Part shown: piece by piece, positions 1 through 12,658 of the stretch
Layout: every line of letters begins with the position of its first letter
Numbering within the stretch: the stretch's first letter is position 1
The notes under the pieces: generated by a model
Told to the model about the DNA's origin: nothing
Databases searched by the model: none
Seen by the model: the letters and a program-made list of their open reading frames with translations, nothing else
Assembly (NCBI GenBank): GCA_015680905.1
Contig: CM027381.1
Coordinates: 89,801,501 to 89,865,500, forward strand
Length of the DNA: 64,000 nucleotides
Reading direction: 5' to 3'
Origin: Coptis chinensis
Taxonomy: Eukaryota > Streptophyta > Magnoliopsida > Ranunculales > Ranunculaceae
Program-made: the position numbers and the translations under genes

Positions 1-640
1 AAACTGTATAACAGTTCATATTTCACGCCTCCATTACCGACTGTCTGTCGACGTTTTACAGCTTCCAACAATACCCACATATCAAACCCGACGCCCTCAC
101 ACACTCAAACATAAACAACAACAAAAACAGTTCAAAAAGTGGTACTGCCGATATCTTGTCGAGCTTCGCAGCGCCATTGATGCTCGTCGAGCCGGCCAGT
201 TCAACATCAAATAGCCCCATAAGCGCAACAGTCCAAAGATAACCAAAACAATAACCTACTAATTAACCAGATTAATAATTAACGCGATATGACGAAGAAT
301 GATGAGCAGTAAACTATTACTGTATACCGGTGAAGTAGAAACTAACTACTCAATTGCGAATGCGACTCGGCCGAATCCTCCTAGCCCGATTCGTCGGCCC
401 AACGCGTCCAACCAAACCAGCTTCTCTCTCTGGCCTCCATTTTTAATTATTCTATTATCTAGGAACCCTATTTTCTAGAAAAAGTGTTTATATACTTGGG
501 TCCTAAAACCCAAGCCTTAACCGACTTCGGCCCAAAATCGGCCCACGATCCGAGTCCGGTCCGACGAATTTTTAAAAATAAATAATTTAATTAATTTATT
601 AAATAGAAAAATACGTATTTAAAAAAATACGGGCGTTACA
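1..640 (-). mobile_element. Partial LTR of a Ty3/gypsy (Tekay-like) element
   Basis: Read on the minus strand, an LTR begins at 640 with TGTAACGCCCGTA and runs leftwards out of the window. Its first ~210 bases (about 430-640) closely match the right edge of the tandem array at 28600-28814: the same AATAAATAATTTAATTAATT tract, TTTTCTAGAAAA block and TATATAC box. Beyond about 430 it diverges, so it is a related but distinct family member. The base after 640 is copia coding DNA, so this LTR edge cuts a copia element. Whether a full element lies to the left cannot be seen. Confidence 0.7.
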
Positions 641-1266
641 GCTACATTGCCTATCACCGTACTACCCATCAAAGTATACAAGGTTCCATGTCTTTGACCC
701 TTCATAACAACTAAAGAGCCACTAACAATCTTTAGGACTCCACCTTCCCCCACAAACTTGTGGCTTTTGAAATCTAAGGTACTAAGAGAAATAAGATTTT
801 TCTTTAGCTCAGGAACATGCCTAACATCGGTTAAAGTCCTCACTATACCATCATGCATCTTGACCCATATAGTTCCAATTCCTACCGTCTTACAAGCAAC
901 GTCATTACCCATCAAAACGGAACCACCATCAATGCTCTCATAAGAAGTAAACCACTTTCTATTCTGGCACATATGGTAGGAACATCCGGAATCAAGAATC
1001 CACCTTTCGGCCATATAGTCTTGTGTGGACACACAGAGACTCACATCGTCCCCTTCAGAGCCGGAAGCAAAACTTGCCTCAACTTTAGCCTTACCTTTCT
1101 TCTTACCATTGTTCTTGTTATCTTTCTTCGGGTGAGGACAATTACTTGCGTAATGTCCCTTTTCATCGCAATTGTAGCACTTCACATGTTTAAACAACTT
1201 CTTAGACTTGGACCTAGACCTCTCATTGCTTGTAGAGGCCTGTTCATATGACCTTCCTCTTGCCAC
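641..1266 (-). pseudogene. copia Gag zinc knuckle and protease N-terminus
   Basis: The reading frame shows a basic Gag tail, a CX2CX4HX4C zinc knuckle ([15 protein letters not shown]) that binds RNA in the particle, a lysine-rich linker, and the copia protease core [12 protein letters not shown] with the catalytic Asp in D-S-G. About 90 residues of protease-like sequence follow ([20 protein letters not shown]), typical of the copia Pol start. The last few residues of the frame come from the adjoining LTR. The gene is a truncated part of a fossil element; no function is expected. Confidence 0.85.
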
Positions 1267-1299
1267 TAGCCCTTGTCCTACATCAATGCTATTCTCAAC

Positions 1300-1900
1300 T
1301 CATGTCTTCTTCATCAACTCATAAGAAAGAAGCACACTTTGAACTTCATCAAGATCAACATCTTCTCTATTAATAAAGGTAGTCATTAGATGCTCATAGC
1401 TTTCGGGCAAAAAGAATATTAAACATGCCGCTTGATCCTCATCATCCATCTTCATGCCAACATTCAAATAATCCGCTAGGCGTCGACGGAACTCACTAAC
1501 GTGCTCTTGCATCGTTGAACCATCCACCATCATCTACTGATAAAGATACATTTTAAGGTATATTTTGGTCGTCATGCTCTTGATCATATACATAGATTCT
1601 AGCTTGAGCCAAATACCGGCAGCGGTATTGGGAGAACCGGCAGCGGTATTTTCTCCCATCACATTATACATAACCTCATTTGCAAGACACAACCGAATTG
1701 ATGAACAAGCCTGTGGGTCGAACTCTTCCTAATCATCCTCACTCATACTCGCCACTTTAGATTTAATTAATCCCCTTTAAAGCCTTGTGCAAACCTTGTT
1801 GGATGAGGATGTCCTTTACTTGGACTTGCCAAATCCCAAAGTTATTCTTCCCATTAAACTTTTCTACTTCAAACCTTGCATTTGACATTTTGGGAGCCAT
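1300..1900 (-). pseudogene. copia Gag N-terminal and central region
   Basis: The start codon at 1900 opens MAPKMSNARFEVEKFNGKNN, followed by FGIWQVQVKDILIQQGL, the usual beginning of plant copia Gag (DUF4219/UBN2 type). Further along are STMQEHVSEFRRRLADYL and LIFFLPESYEHLMTTF, also standard UBN2 motifs. The frame is broken between these parts. It lies directly downstream of the primer site at 2029-2040, as expected for the first gene of the element. Confidence 0.8.
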
Positions 1901-2028
1901 TTTTCAAGTCACACACAATAACCCAAAAAATATTTTTCACTCAGGAATTTTATCGAACACCTTGTCTACACAAATTTCGAGCACTATGGTTCTTTACCAA
2001 AACTCAAAATCTTAGGTCTAATACCTAA

Positions 2029-2040
2029 GCTTTGATACCA
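2029..2040 (-). promoter_or_regulatory. copia primer binding site (tRNA-iMet)
   Basis: The minus strand reads TGGTATCAAAGC, nearly the complement of the 3' end of plant initiator tRNA-Met (usual site TGGTATCAGAGC). Two bases separate it from the LTR end GATAACA at 2043. It fixes the element's orientation and LTR boundary. Confidence 0.8.
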
Positions 2041-2042
2041 AT

Positions 2043-2635
2043 TGTTATCAATAAACAACTGCGGAAACAACGCTATCCACTACAAATATATTAACCATAC
2101 ACAAGGATTAATCCTTCTCTCTAGACAAGACTTCAACACCCTCTAAGTACTATCCCAACACTTCTCATTGTCAATTAAACAAACATATAAAGTAAAATAA
2201 TTAATGTAAAAGAGAACACACCATAAGACAATGATATATCGTGGTTCGGCAATTTGCCTACGTCCACACTGCGAGTTCTAAGCTTTACTAGATGTCCAGA
2301 GTAACAGATTACAAGAGCTCTCAATTCACTCACAAAGAATAAACACTCAACTCGCTAAGAATTGCTCTCTTACAATCACTCTCTTTCTTGGTTTTGGTTA
2401 GGTTAAGTTTTTTACAGGAAAAAACTTATATTTATACTATTTCAAAAAATGTCGATAAGTCCTGGCTGAAATAATATGGAATTTGCGCATACTGCCAACA
2501 AAAGTCGCCTTGTGGCGCCGCTTTGTCCAGCAAACATAGAGCCTGGCTTAACAACAACCTTTGCCAAAGAGAGAAAAAACTCCTTTTTTCTCTACATGTT
2601 AAAAGAGGATGAATGTTCCATACCACCATTCCCTA
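2043..2635 (-). repeat. copia 5' LTR
   Basis: The LTR ends (minus strand) in GATAACA at 2043, next to the primer site. Its body contains CGTGGTTCGGCAATTTGCC on the plus strand, a tract often seen in copia LTRs, and a TATA-like AT-rich run near 2430-2450. The outer edge is uncertain: somewhere around 2625-2645, where LINE coding sequence begins. No second LTR copy lies in the window to fix it. Confidence 0.55.
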
Positions 2636-2639
2636 CCAG

Positions 2640-3005
2640 TCTTTGATAGGCAGATTTGACTGACAAGATACCATTTCGTATCCATCCATCTAATTTTATA
2701 TTTCGGCAAGCAAACATTGGTTTAATCATGACTTGTTTTATAAGGTTGTTAATAGTTGATGGGAATAGGTGATCAATCCTATTTGTGTCCCATCCACTAC
2801 CATCACCAAAATTATATCATTCACTTTTAAGAATTTGTAGATCTTGTCTCAAAGGAAGGAGATCATTGATAAGAATAGGTTTATTATTTTCTTGAGCCAA
2901 GGATAGCTCATGACCAACACTTCCTCTCCCTTTCCAATGCCCCGGATACAACCCTCCAAGACTTTCTAACCAACTTTATGAACCCTTTCCAAAACCAAGA
3001 AGCAT
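2640..3005 (-). mobile_element. LINE (L1-type) remnant, end of the reverse transcriptase ORF
   Basis: Minus-strand translation of about 2645-2810 gives an open stretch with WDTNRIDHLFPSTINN, then LDGWIRNGILSVKSAY. This is the signature after the RT domain of plant L1 elements (W...LFP..., D.W.W...G.FSVKSAY). Upstream (2810-3005) similar but more decayed sequence is visible, including LPLRQDLQIL. The copia LTR adjoins the 3' side, so one element inserted in the other. It is truncated at both sides, with no poly(A) tail seen. Confidence 0.6.
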
Positions 3006-4969
3006 ATGGAGGAGGGTTCTTTTTTAACATCAAGCCGTTCCTTCCACATATGTTACAATCAAGTTAATCATACAAATTTTATCCAAAAAGTCAATCATAC
3101 AAATCGGCCCCAACATCCCCGAAAATTGGACCCCAAAATGAAAATGCCTCGTGGTTTTGGGGCGCAAGTGAAACCCCTAAATGAAAATCAACTCAATCGC
3201 ATTTCATTTCAATTTCATCTCACATTTTCATTTAACATTTCAATCGAATCCAAATCCAATCTCACAATACAATCAACATTCAACCAAATCCAATATTGAT
3301 CTTCTATTTTATGCTAATGATCCTCCATTTCTTATATGATCTTTTCACATTTTTTGTGTGGGACAGGGGGAGTGATGAACTAATATGAAAGATTCTATGC
3401 CAACTCAGATAGGCCTAAACACCTACAACTGCTATCCGGATATCTCTCATAGACACATGTCATTCATCACGCGAATCAGATATCTCAGACTCATCAAGAC
3501 ACTCTAGTCGCAGACCCGATATCCACTCTCAATGACTATAAAAGCCATCCTTTAGAGCTACGTGTGGCTTGATTCCAGTCTCACTAACACAGTGCCGGAT
3601 ACGTAAGCATTTTCTTACTCATGAAGAGCAGCCATTAACACCAAATAAAATCATCCCCTCTTTATTATCCCAACTTAAGAGCTTAGAACTAAGTCTTAAT
3701 TTTTTGTGTAAATTTAGATATTTACAGTACCCAATGACACATGCATAGTTACATACAGAGAAAATCAGTAAAACTTTGCCCAATCTTGTGTATCAAAATC
3801 ACAATCCAACTCAAACCTTTGTTTGAACAACCATTCGCTTATACATTCACTCTTCTCGCCAAGCACCCGGATTTCAAGATCACAAAGATCGTGTTGCTTA
3901 GAAAGAATAAAGACGACAATCCGCCCAACAAAACCATTACTACCTCCTCAATCAATTATTTACTTGGAACAACGACACCGAGTATCATCATAGACTTCGT
4001 CCCTGGCGGTACTATGTATGCCCATACGTTCTTGCTTGACTACAACATGTCTCTCCAAGCATAAAACAATAGTAGGAGAAATTTGGATTAAATACTTCCT
4101 TTGAAGAAACTCAAGAGAAGTATTACGGATGAGTTCAACTAAATGTTGTTGCTTTTAGACCTCGGACCACTTTGTATTCAATACCAATAATTTTATTGTT
4201 ATATATGTATTGTTCAAAGCATGGAAAGGGAATTTTTGGCGTAAACTTGTGAACATATACAATCAAATATTGGCTACAAAATCATAAAACCAACTCGAAC
4301 TTACAATTTTCAACGCCATAACGGATCATCTTCTTGCCGCTATAAATGAATGATTGTGATTCCGAGTTTTTGGGGGGTGAAACGGTAGTATTGCAAAATT
4401 TTGGACTAAACAAAAATGAAAAAAAAAATGAAAGTGAAAAAAGATGAAGTTTCATGGCTATCTTAAATAATGAAAAAGGCGATATTTTGATTTGCCCACT
4501 CAAGAGTTGGGGGAGGGTTCTTGAAAACCCATCTATCATTGATGTTCAATGTTTGGCTCTTTTTCGACTTCTTTTAGTTGTTGGAGTATGGTCTGCGCCA
4601 ACATATACTCAAAGTTTAATTTGCTAAATTTGAATACATTCACTTTCCATTGCTCATTAAAATTTAATTGAGAGAACAGATTATTATAATTAACTGTTTG
4701 TTCTTTGTGAGAAAACAATACTAATTGAAGCAAAGTTAATATGAGAAGAAATCGAAGAAGAATTTTTTTTTTTTTTTGATAGGAGAAGCAATAATATCTA
4801 AAGAAGCTTGGGAGTTTTTATTGTTCGAGCTAAGTTATATTTTATCTTTCTTGAATTATATTAGGTTGAACCGTTAGTAATAGAGAATACTTGTAGGGTG
4901 CATAAACACACACTCTCTCGCTTGCACTTTTGTTGTGCCAACAAAGACCATTCCTTGACACAATCTAAC
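3006..4969. other. Unassigned AT-rich DNA
   Basis: No convincing gene. Short open frames exist, the longest on the plus strand at 3741-4064 (107 codons). That frame contains LLAKHPDFKI, vaguely like the start of plant glycosyltransferases, but has no catalytic motif and I do not call it. At 3380-3720 the sequence looks like a decayed LTR or promoter: a TATAAAAG box at 3537-3544 followed by a transcript-like leader. A poly-T run lies at about 4762-4776. Nothing else is supportable. Confidence 0.4.
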
Positions 4970-5377
4970 TGATAAGTGTAGTTTTTATAACTAAAAACAA
5001 TAGATTAGAGATGGGAAAACATTAGTTATCAATATATAAAACTCTCTAAATCATGTGATAGGGAGTAGAAGGTTTCGATCCACTTTTGTTTTGCATGTAC
5101 TTGAATACTTATCTAGACTAACTAAACTACTTCACTAATGAGAGTAATATGATATGAAAACAATGAATTAAAGATACAAAACAATTATTTAAATTATGAG
5201 AAAGATAATTAGTAAAATTCCACCTTGATTCAATTTACTATTAGTTAGGTGTCTAATTACTTTGTTTGGTCCCTAGTGAATACCAAGTCATCTTTTGATC
5301 AAAGTTTCACTCGAGCACGCAGAGTTTAAGCTCCTCCACAAATATCTTTGATGGTGTTTTATCTCTAGAAACTACCT
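4970..5377 (-). repeat. Truncated LTR of the TGATAAGTGT family
   Basis: The segment starts with TGATAAGTGTAG, like the LTR edge at 31786 (TGATAAGTGTAA). It shares the overall sequence style of that LTR: GAGAGTAAT, a GATTTGAATCCAC-like motif, and a TTAATTAGT-rich stretch. It stops abruptly at about 5377, where the tandem array begins. So this is an LTR end of an Athila-like element on the minus strand, broken off by the array. Confidence 0.5.
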
Positions 5378-7290
5378 CATGGTCAATGTCAAACTCAACA
5401 TGTCATTGTCAAAAGTCAAAGCATCATCGTCAAAGTCAAAGGTGAAAGTCAACCGTCCATGGTCAAAGGTCAAAATCAACCGTCGATGGTCAAAGTCAAA
5501 GTCCTAGTCAAAGTCAAAAAATGTCGTCAAAGTCAAACTATCGTTTCCATTTTAAACGGGTTCATGATCATAGCCATGGTTCATGGCTAAGGTCAAAAGT
5601 CGCATGACTTCGTGGGCTCGTAACCCGCGGTTAAAAAGTTAAAACCAAGCCGAACACTTAAAACCGAGCGTCTAAAGTCCGTATTTATTCTGCGACCCGA
5701 TTGGATCTATTTTAAGTCATGGGTGCCCTCGTTCAATATTAGAAAGCGGGGGCCCAAAACTTATCTTGAAGCGGCCCCAAACGGTTAAAGTGGTTAGGTC
5801 GAAAAATAAAACAAAGAAGCGGCTGACATAACTAATGTGGTCGAAAATTTAGCGAAATTTATTGACTACTACTTTGAAATTTCGCCAAGCCAATAAAACA
5901 TTTCGGTCCAACAACTTAAAATGAAATGGCCCACCAAAATAAACAAACTAGGCCCAAACAAAACCAAAGCGAAAATTGACCAAAACCCAAAGACTTTGGC
6001 CCAAGGCCCACCACTTAAATTAGATTTAATTACCTAAAACAAAAACTGAAATTTAGGCCAAAACCACTATTGAAATTTAAAATTGGCCAAAACACTAAAG
6101 AATTTGGCCCAAACCAAACACTTAAATTTCGCCCACCTGACTTAAAATAGAAATAGGCCCGACAAAACAACCATGGCCCAAAGAAGTGAAACCGACCCAG
6201 GCCCCAGCCGAGCCGTCAGCAGTTCACCTTCTTCACCCATTCTCCTCCTCCTCCACCAAATCCGGCCCCAAAACCTTCACACACCACCCCAAACAAACAC
6301 CGTGAAAATGGTGTGGGTGAAAAACCCACAACTTTAATTAACCAAGACACTCCAAATTTCGGTTCGAAATCACCCCCAAAATTTAAAAAATCCGGCCCAT
6401 GCATTAATGGCTTCTCTCGAGCTTTGGCGACCCACACCTCACTACACCACCCAAACATCAACCCAAACAACCTTCCACACCACAAAAAAGTTCAAACAAC
6501 GAAAAAATTACAATTTAACAACCAAAAACAGCTCAAGTCAATTTCTTGGAGGATGGAAGTGCGCCGTTGATGGAGCTTCCAGCTTCAATCGGCGACCCCA
6601 ACCTCAACCAAATCCACATAGAATCCATACACACAACAACGATTATAGCGGTTAATCAACACCACCCGAGAAAAGTTCCACCAAAATGTAGGGCGTTTTC
6701 TTGGTGTTGGACTCAGCGACTCCTTCAGAGTTCAACGGCTTACTCGAGTTTCAAGGATTTAGTAAATAATCCTACTACTATCTAACCGAACCCGGTCAAT
6801 AAAAAATTGGCGGTTATGAGTAAAATAGCGACATAGGAAAATCAGAAAACTAAAGCGGCGAGAACCAAAACTTCGGCGATGGTGAAATCGATTTAAGAAA
6901 AATAATAATATAATTACTCACAAAAAGCGGTTTACATGAGCGAAAATTCATAAATTGAAGCGGATGAAAATCATAGTTCTAGTAGTGGTGAGAGTTAACT
7001 CTACTCACCGGTCTTAACAGACTCCGCGAATTTCTCGAGTCCGAGCGTCGCGATCCACTCTCTCCAAATCCGGCTTTCATCTACGCCTCCATTTTTAATA
7101 TTCTATTCTCCGGGAACCACATTTTCTAGAAAAAGTGTTTATATACGGGTCCGAAACCCAAAAACAACCGACTTCGGGCCCAAAACCGGGCCCACGTATC
7201 CGAGAGTCGGTTAGGCCAATTTTGAAAATAAATAATTTAATTAATTAATAAATAGAAAAATACGTTATTTAAAAATCACGAGGCGTTCTC
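5378..7290 (-). repeat. Array LTR 1 (truncated, outer half)
   Basis: Only the first ~1.9 kb of the LTR (minus-strand sense) is left, from the GTCAAA-rich tract to the ...GGCGTT edge. It aligns with 26870-28814. The left side stops at the older LTR fragment ending at 5377. Confidence 0.8.
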
Positions 7291-8772
7291 TGACTATACA
7301 CATCTCAAAAGAATCTCGTCGAGAGATTGGGATGTAAACTATCTGAACAAAAGCGTTGGTTCTTAACTTAGAACCTATACAAGAATGCCGTTGATTAAAC
7401 TTAAGCAAGATAATATTGGTATTAATTATGTTAATTAATTCCGAATATATGTCCTCATGCCATTACAAAACCTATCATAGTTTAAGCTGTCTATATTAAA
7501 ACAAATTATTCTTGTCCTTAAATACAAGATAAATATATCACATCTTTTTAGCATGCAATTTCTTGACCGTAGCAAACTCTCTGAAAAATAATATCCTACA
7601 TAACTAATCAATATATGGGGAAAGTTCATCCATGCATAAAACATTATGGAGTCTTTCATATCATGCATAAAAGAAAATTAGTGTCCTAATACACTTAAAA
7701 CAAAAATCACTCATGTCATTAATACTACAATAAAACTTTATATTTACTTTAGTCATGCTCTCGAGAAAAATTAAATTTTAAAACCACCCTTGAATCATAA
7801 TTCATGCTTGCAAAAGATCAAATATAGATGCATTATTCAAAAAATAATTTTTCATATTCCTCTATCAAAATCATATAGTTTGAAACAAAACAATTCAAAT
7901 AAATACTTTCGAATATGCAAAATCATGTGAAACTAATTTAGCGATATTAATCAATCATATCATATCATACGGTAATAGTTCCTCTATATATACAATAATA
8001 TATAAGCGTGTATCGCATCTCGGTATACACATCTCAAAAGAATATCGTTATATCATGAGTATACCGTCTCAAAAAAAAATACTGCGTGTATATTTCGGTA
8101 TACACATCTCAAAAATATCATTATATTTTATTATTATATTCAATCTATTTCTAACTAATCACCTCTAACAGTTAATCTCTTATACTTTAAAATACTATTC
8201 ATCCATTAAAATTAATGCGGTGAAGTGAGATAGTTCCTCGACACCGAGGCAATTGGTTCCTTACTTTCGATGCGTTACAAAGCGCCCATCGGATAATACA
8301 ACTCATTCAATATAGATTAAAATATCTCATTATTCCTTGAATAATATCATACCACTCAAATACAAAGTTCCGCAAACATGTGGTCATACTTAATCCATAC
8401 TCCGTGAAAATGAACACAAACAATAAAACAAGATTATAGCGGCACACATCATTTTGATCAAATCCATTTAATATTTAACATATTACAAATATAACCACTC
8501 CTCATATGATAAGGAAAAATAAAAGCATCTCATATGCACTCCACAAGAGTAACTAATATAAATATACACATTACACATACAATCAAATCAAGAAAAATAT
8601 TGACTCTCTTTATTTTTTATATCTCTTTCATTTTTCTTTGTAAAAATAAAACAACTAAGCGGAAATAGTTTTGAAAAATATTAACTTCTTAAACACTACC
8701 CATAAACTACGATCAGAGAATCACCTAGACTCACCTAAGTCTAAGCTAACCAAATGCTCACGATACCAAATT
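7291..8772 (-). repeat. Array internal region 1 (non-coding)
   Basis: About 1.48 kb between two LTR copies, aligning with 23450-24930. It has several TATACACATCTCAAAA-type short repeats around 8020-8120 and no coding frame. The primer-site end is altered relative to the clean copy at 24916. Confidence 0.8.
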
Positions 8773-11700
8773 TATCACACCCGAATTTTGGCGAGTCGGA
8801 AAAAACATTATTTGTTCCCGACTCTTGATTTCAGGGGTGTGGCCTCTCCACTCCCAAAACCCATAAGCGGTTTTAAAATATCGCGGATAATTAAAACCAA
8901 TAAAAATTTTAACTTATACAAAGTCCTCTTCATTATAAAACAATTTACAAATGAAAATGCAAATAATATTATCTCGGTGAAAATCTATATCACCTCGAGG
9001 AAAACAAAACCAACACGAGATCGCAATGCTAGCATGAACCACAAGCGACAACCAATCTTCTTCATCACTAAACTGTCAAGACTTATCAACTATGTTCATT
9101 TAATGAACACACCCGATAAACAAACATGCAAATCGGTTGACATTATAAACAATCTTTGGTGTGAGTAACCACTAAAACAACATATAATAATACATATATA
9201 TACCCCGACAAATAAAGCGGAGTTAGTTCCTCCAGGGGCACCTTAACTTCGAACCACTATACAACAACCTTAAGAATAATAATTAAAGGCGGTGGTTCCT
9301 CCATTTGAAACCTTAACTTCCCACTAACCACCGCAACAAACTATACACATAATAAATAAAGCAAGTTCCTCCTCCCCTCGGCCTTAGGTTCCTAAACAAA
9401 TAACCAAACAAACATATTATATCGTGCCTCATTTCATGCTCGATCCGCGAGTGGGTCGAGTCTACATGAAATTAGTTTGACCCACATTCATAAAAAACCA
9501 TATATAATCATCTATCTACGGCTACATCGGTAACAAATATATTACCATAATTATATTAATTCAAGCTTTCTTTGCGTGTCCCTAAAAATCCGCGTCGTAT
9601 CTATGTCTTACCTAGTTTCCACACGGCTACCCTGATCGCGACCCACGCCCGAACATGTACATCCACATGCCTCCGCACATAATGAGCCACTCCGTGCGTA
9701 ACCACCTGGCGGGATGCGCGCGCGAGTAAATCCTCACCGCGGAAGCCAAATCTATGTAAAAAGCGCCAGCTATTATTCGGCAAAATATTAGCGTCATCGT
9801 TCTATTTTCGCGAGCGGAATAATCAAGCCACTATTAAATTTCGCCCGGGGAGGGCCGCCGAGGCCATTCGAACAAGCGAAGCGCCCGGAAGAAGGGCAGC
9901 CGAAACCCATTCGGATTCGCGAAGCGCCCGGAAGGGCCAATCCACATGAGTTGTGGTAGTCGGGTTCTAGGATTTTCGTTATGTAATTTATTCGGTGTCA
10001 TACATTAATGACTTCATAAACATTTCTACTATATCGCGTGCGGGTCGATTACCTTATTGCACTAAGCCATAATATCTAGAAACATCTCAATATATCTCAT
10101 AACCATATTTCATTCTTTCCGCGTGCCATATCTTATTGCCTTTACACCACCATCAGGTAGAATAAATATTCACCATGCTATATTAGCATCTCACATATAA
10201 AATAATGGAGTGTAAATACATTTCTCCAAGATATTGCATTAATACAACTATCTGGCATATTATATCATGTCCACAATGCTTCAGCGTATCACACACATTA
10301 TAGCATTATTAGGAATATAATATCTCCTAACATCTCGATATCGTCCGCGTGTCAAAATACACAATATCAATGTCAAATCTTTATTAGATAATGACAACCA
10401 AATATATCAAGCTTTCCACGGCATTTTATTACTATATGTGTCCATATAATATACACGTAAAGCGTAGCACAAATAAAGCGATCCACGGGTCCACAATCAA
10501 AGCCCGATATGTATATTTCTTTACCTTACTCGCGTCAAATCTAAATTAGATAATGACCAACCAAGTTATCTGATATCCGACAATACATTATTACTATATT
10601 TGTCCATATAAACAAACATATGAAAAGCTGGAAAAGTCGACATTCCGCGGTCGGCGGTCGAAGTCGGCGGTCGGCGTCAAAGTCGAAGTCAGCGGTCAAA
10701 GGTCGACACCTCATGGTCAATGTCAAACTCAACATGTCATTGTCAAAGTCAAAGCATCATCGTCAAAGTCAAAGGTGAAAGTCAACCGTCCATGGTCAAA
10801 GGTCAAAGTCAACCGTCGATGGTCAAAGTCAAAGTCAATCTGAGTCAAAGTCAAAGTCATCGTCGTCAAAGTCAAAGTTGTCGTTTCCATTTTCGATGAC
10901 GGGTTCATGATCATAAAAATGGTTCATGGCTAAGGTCAAAGTCGTGACTCGTGGGCTCCATAACCCGAGTCGTGGTTTCGGACCAATGGCAAACCCAAAC
11001 CTTAAAAACCGAGCGTCTAAAAGTCCAAACTATTTATTCTACGACCCGATTGGATCTATTTTAAGTCCATGGGTGGCCTCGAAACAATATTAGAAAAGCG
11101 GGCCCAAAACTTATCTTGGGCCCTCCCAAACGGTTAAGTGGTTCGGTCCAAAAATAAAACAAAGAAGCGGCCAACATAACTAATGTGGTCGAAAAATTTA
11201 AGCGAAATTTATGACTACCACTTGAAATTCGGCCAAATTTTGAATAAAACATTTTGGGTCCAACAACTTAAAAATGAAATGGCCCAACCACTAAACAAAC
11301 TAGGCCCCAAACAAAACCAAAGCGAGTCGGCCCACCAAAACCAAAGACTTTGGCCCAAGGCCCGACCAAATAAATTAGATTTAGCCCACTAAAACAAAAG
11401 CTGAAATTTAAATTCCAACCACTATTGAAATTTAGGCCAAAACACTAAAAAATTTGGCCCCGAACCAAACAAAAAATTTAAACCCCACAACTTAAAATAG
11501 AAATAGGCCCAACCAAAAACAACCATGGCCCAAAGGCTCTCCCGGGCCCAAGCCCATCCGTCAACGGTTCACCTTCTTCACCCATTCTCCTCCTCCTCCC
11601 TCACCAAATCCGGCCACCCAAAACCTTCACACACCACCCCAAACAAACCGCATCGAAAATGGTGTGGGTGAAAAACCCAACCAACTTTAATTAACCAAGA

Positions 11701-12658
11701 CACTCCAAATTTCGGTTCGAAATCACCCCCAAAAATTTGGATCCGGCCGCCATTAATGGCTTCTCTCAGAGCTTTGGCGGCCCACACCTCACTACACCAC
11801 CCAAACATCAACCCAACAACCTTCCCACCACCAAAAGTTCAAACAACGAAAAATTACAATTTAACAACCAAAAACAGCTCAAGTCAATTTCTTGGAGGAT
11901 GGAAGTCCGCCGTTGATGGAGCTTCGAGAGCTTGTCGGCCAATTTCACCTCAACCAAATCCACATAGAATCCATACACCTGAACAACAAATATAGCGGTT
12001 AATCAACACCACCCCGGAAAAGTTCCACCAAAATGTAGGGCGTTTTTTCTTGGTGTTGGACTTCGCGACTCGCCAGAGTTCAATGACTTACTCGAGTTTC
12101 AAGGATTTAGTAAATAATCCTACTACTATCTAACGAACCGGTCCAATAAAAAATTGGCGATGTATGAGTAAAATAACGCGACATAGGAAAATTCAAGAAA
12201 ACTAAAGCGGCGAGAACCAAAAAAATCGGCCGGTTGGTGAAATGAAATTATTTAAGAAAAATAATAATATAATTACTCACAAAAAGCGGTTTACATGAGC
12301 GAGAAAATTCATAAATTGAAAACGGATGAAAATCATAGTTCTAGTAGTGGTGAGAAATTAACTCTACTCACGGTCTTAACGACTCCACGAATTTCTCCTC
12401 GTCCGAGAGCGTCGCGATCCACTCTCGAAAATCCGGCTTTCATCTCTGCCTCCATTTTTAATATTTTATTCTCCGGGAACCACATTTTCTAGAAAAAGTG
12501 TTTATATACTTGGGTCGAAACCCAAGCCCAACACCGACTTCGGGCCCCAAAAACCGGGCCCACGTATCCAGGAGTCCAATTCGGCAAATTTTGAAAATAA
12601 ATAATTTAATTAATTAATTAATAAATAGAAAAATCGTTATTTAAAAATCACGGGCGTT
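8773..12658 (-). repeat. Array LTR 2
   Basis: Full-length LTR copy (~3.89 kb) matching 24931-28814. It includes the GC-rich minisatellite near 9840-9935 and the GTCAAA tract near 10650-10890. Open frames inside it (for example the 165-codon frame at 8671-9168) are not conserved among copies and are not genes. Confidence 0.8.

Larger units (their letters stand above)
641..2635 (-). mobile_element. Ty1/copia retrotransposon fragment (5' LTR, primer site, gag, start of protease)
   Basis: On the minus strand, in order: an LTR (about 2635 to 2043), a tRNA-iMet primer site (2040-2029), Gag beginning near 1900, a CCHC zinc knuckle, and the aspartic protease core. It is cut at 641 by a Ty3/gypsy LTR, so integrase, RT and RNase H are absent here and may lie left of the window. 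The coding part is broken, with a small number of breaks. It is a fossil. Family assignment rests on gene order and on the Gag and protease motifs. Confidence 0.85.

Noticed and set aside
3741-4064. Plus-strand frame with LLAKHPDFKI, slightly like a glycosyltransferase start
   Set aside because: Too short, no PSPG box or other family motif nearby, and the surrounding DNA is decayed.
8671-9168. 165-codon open frame in the array
   Set aside because: It spans the LTR/interior junction, is not open in the other units, and has no recognisable motif.
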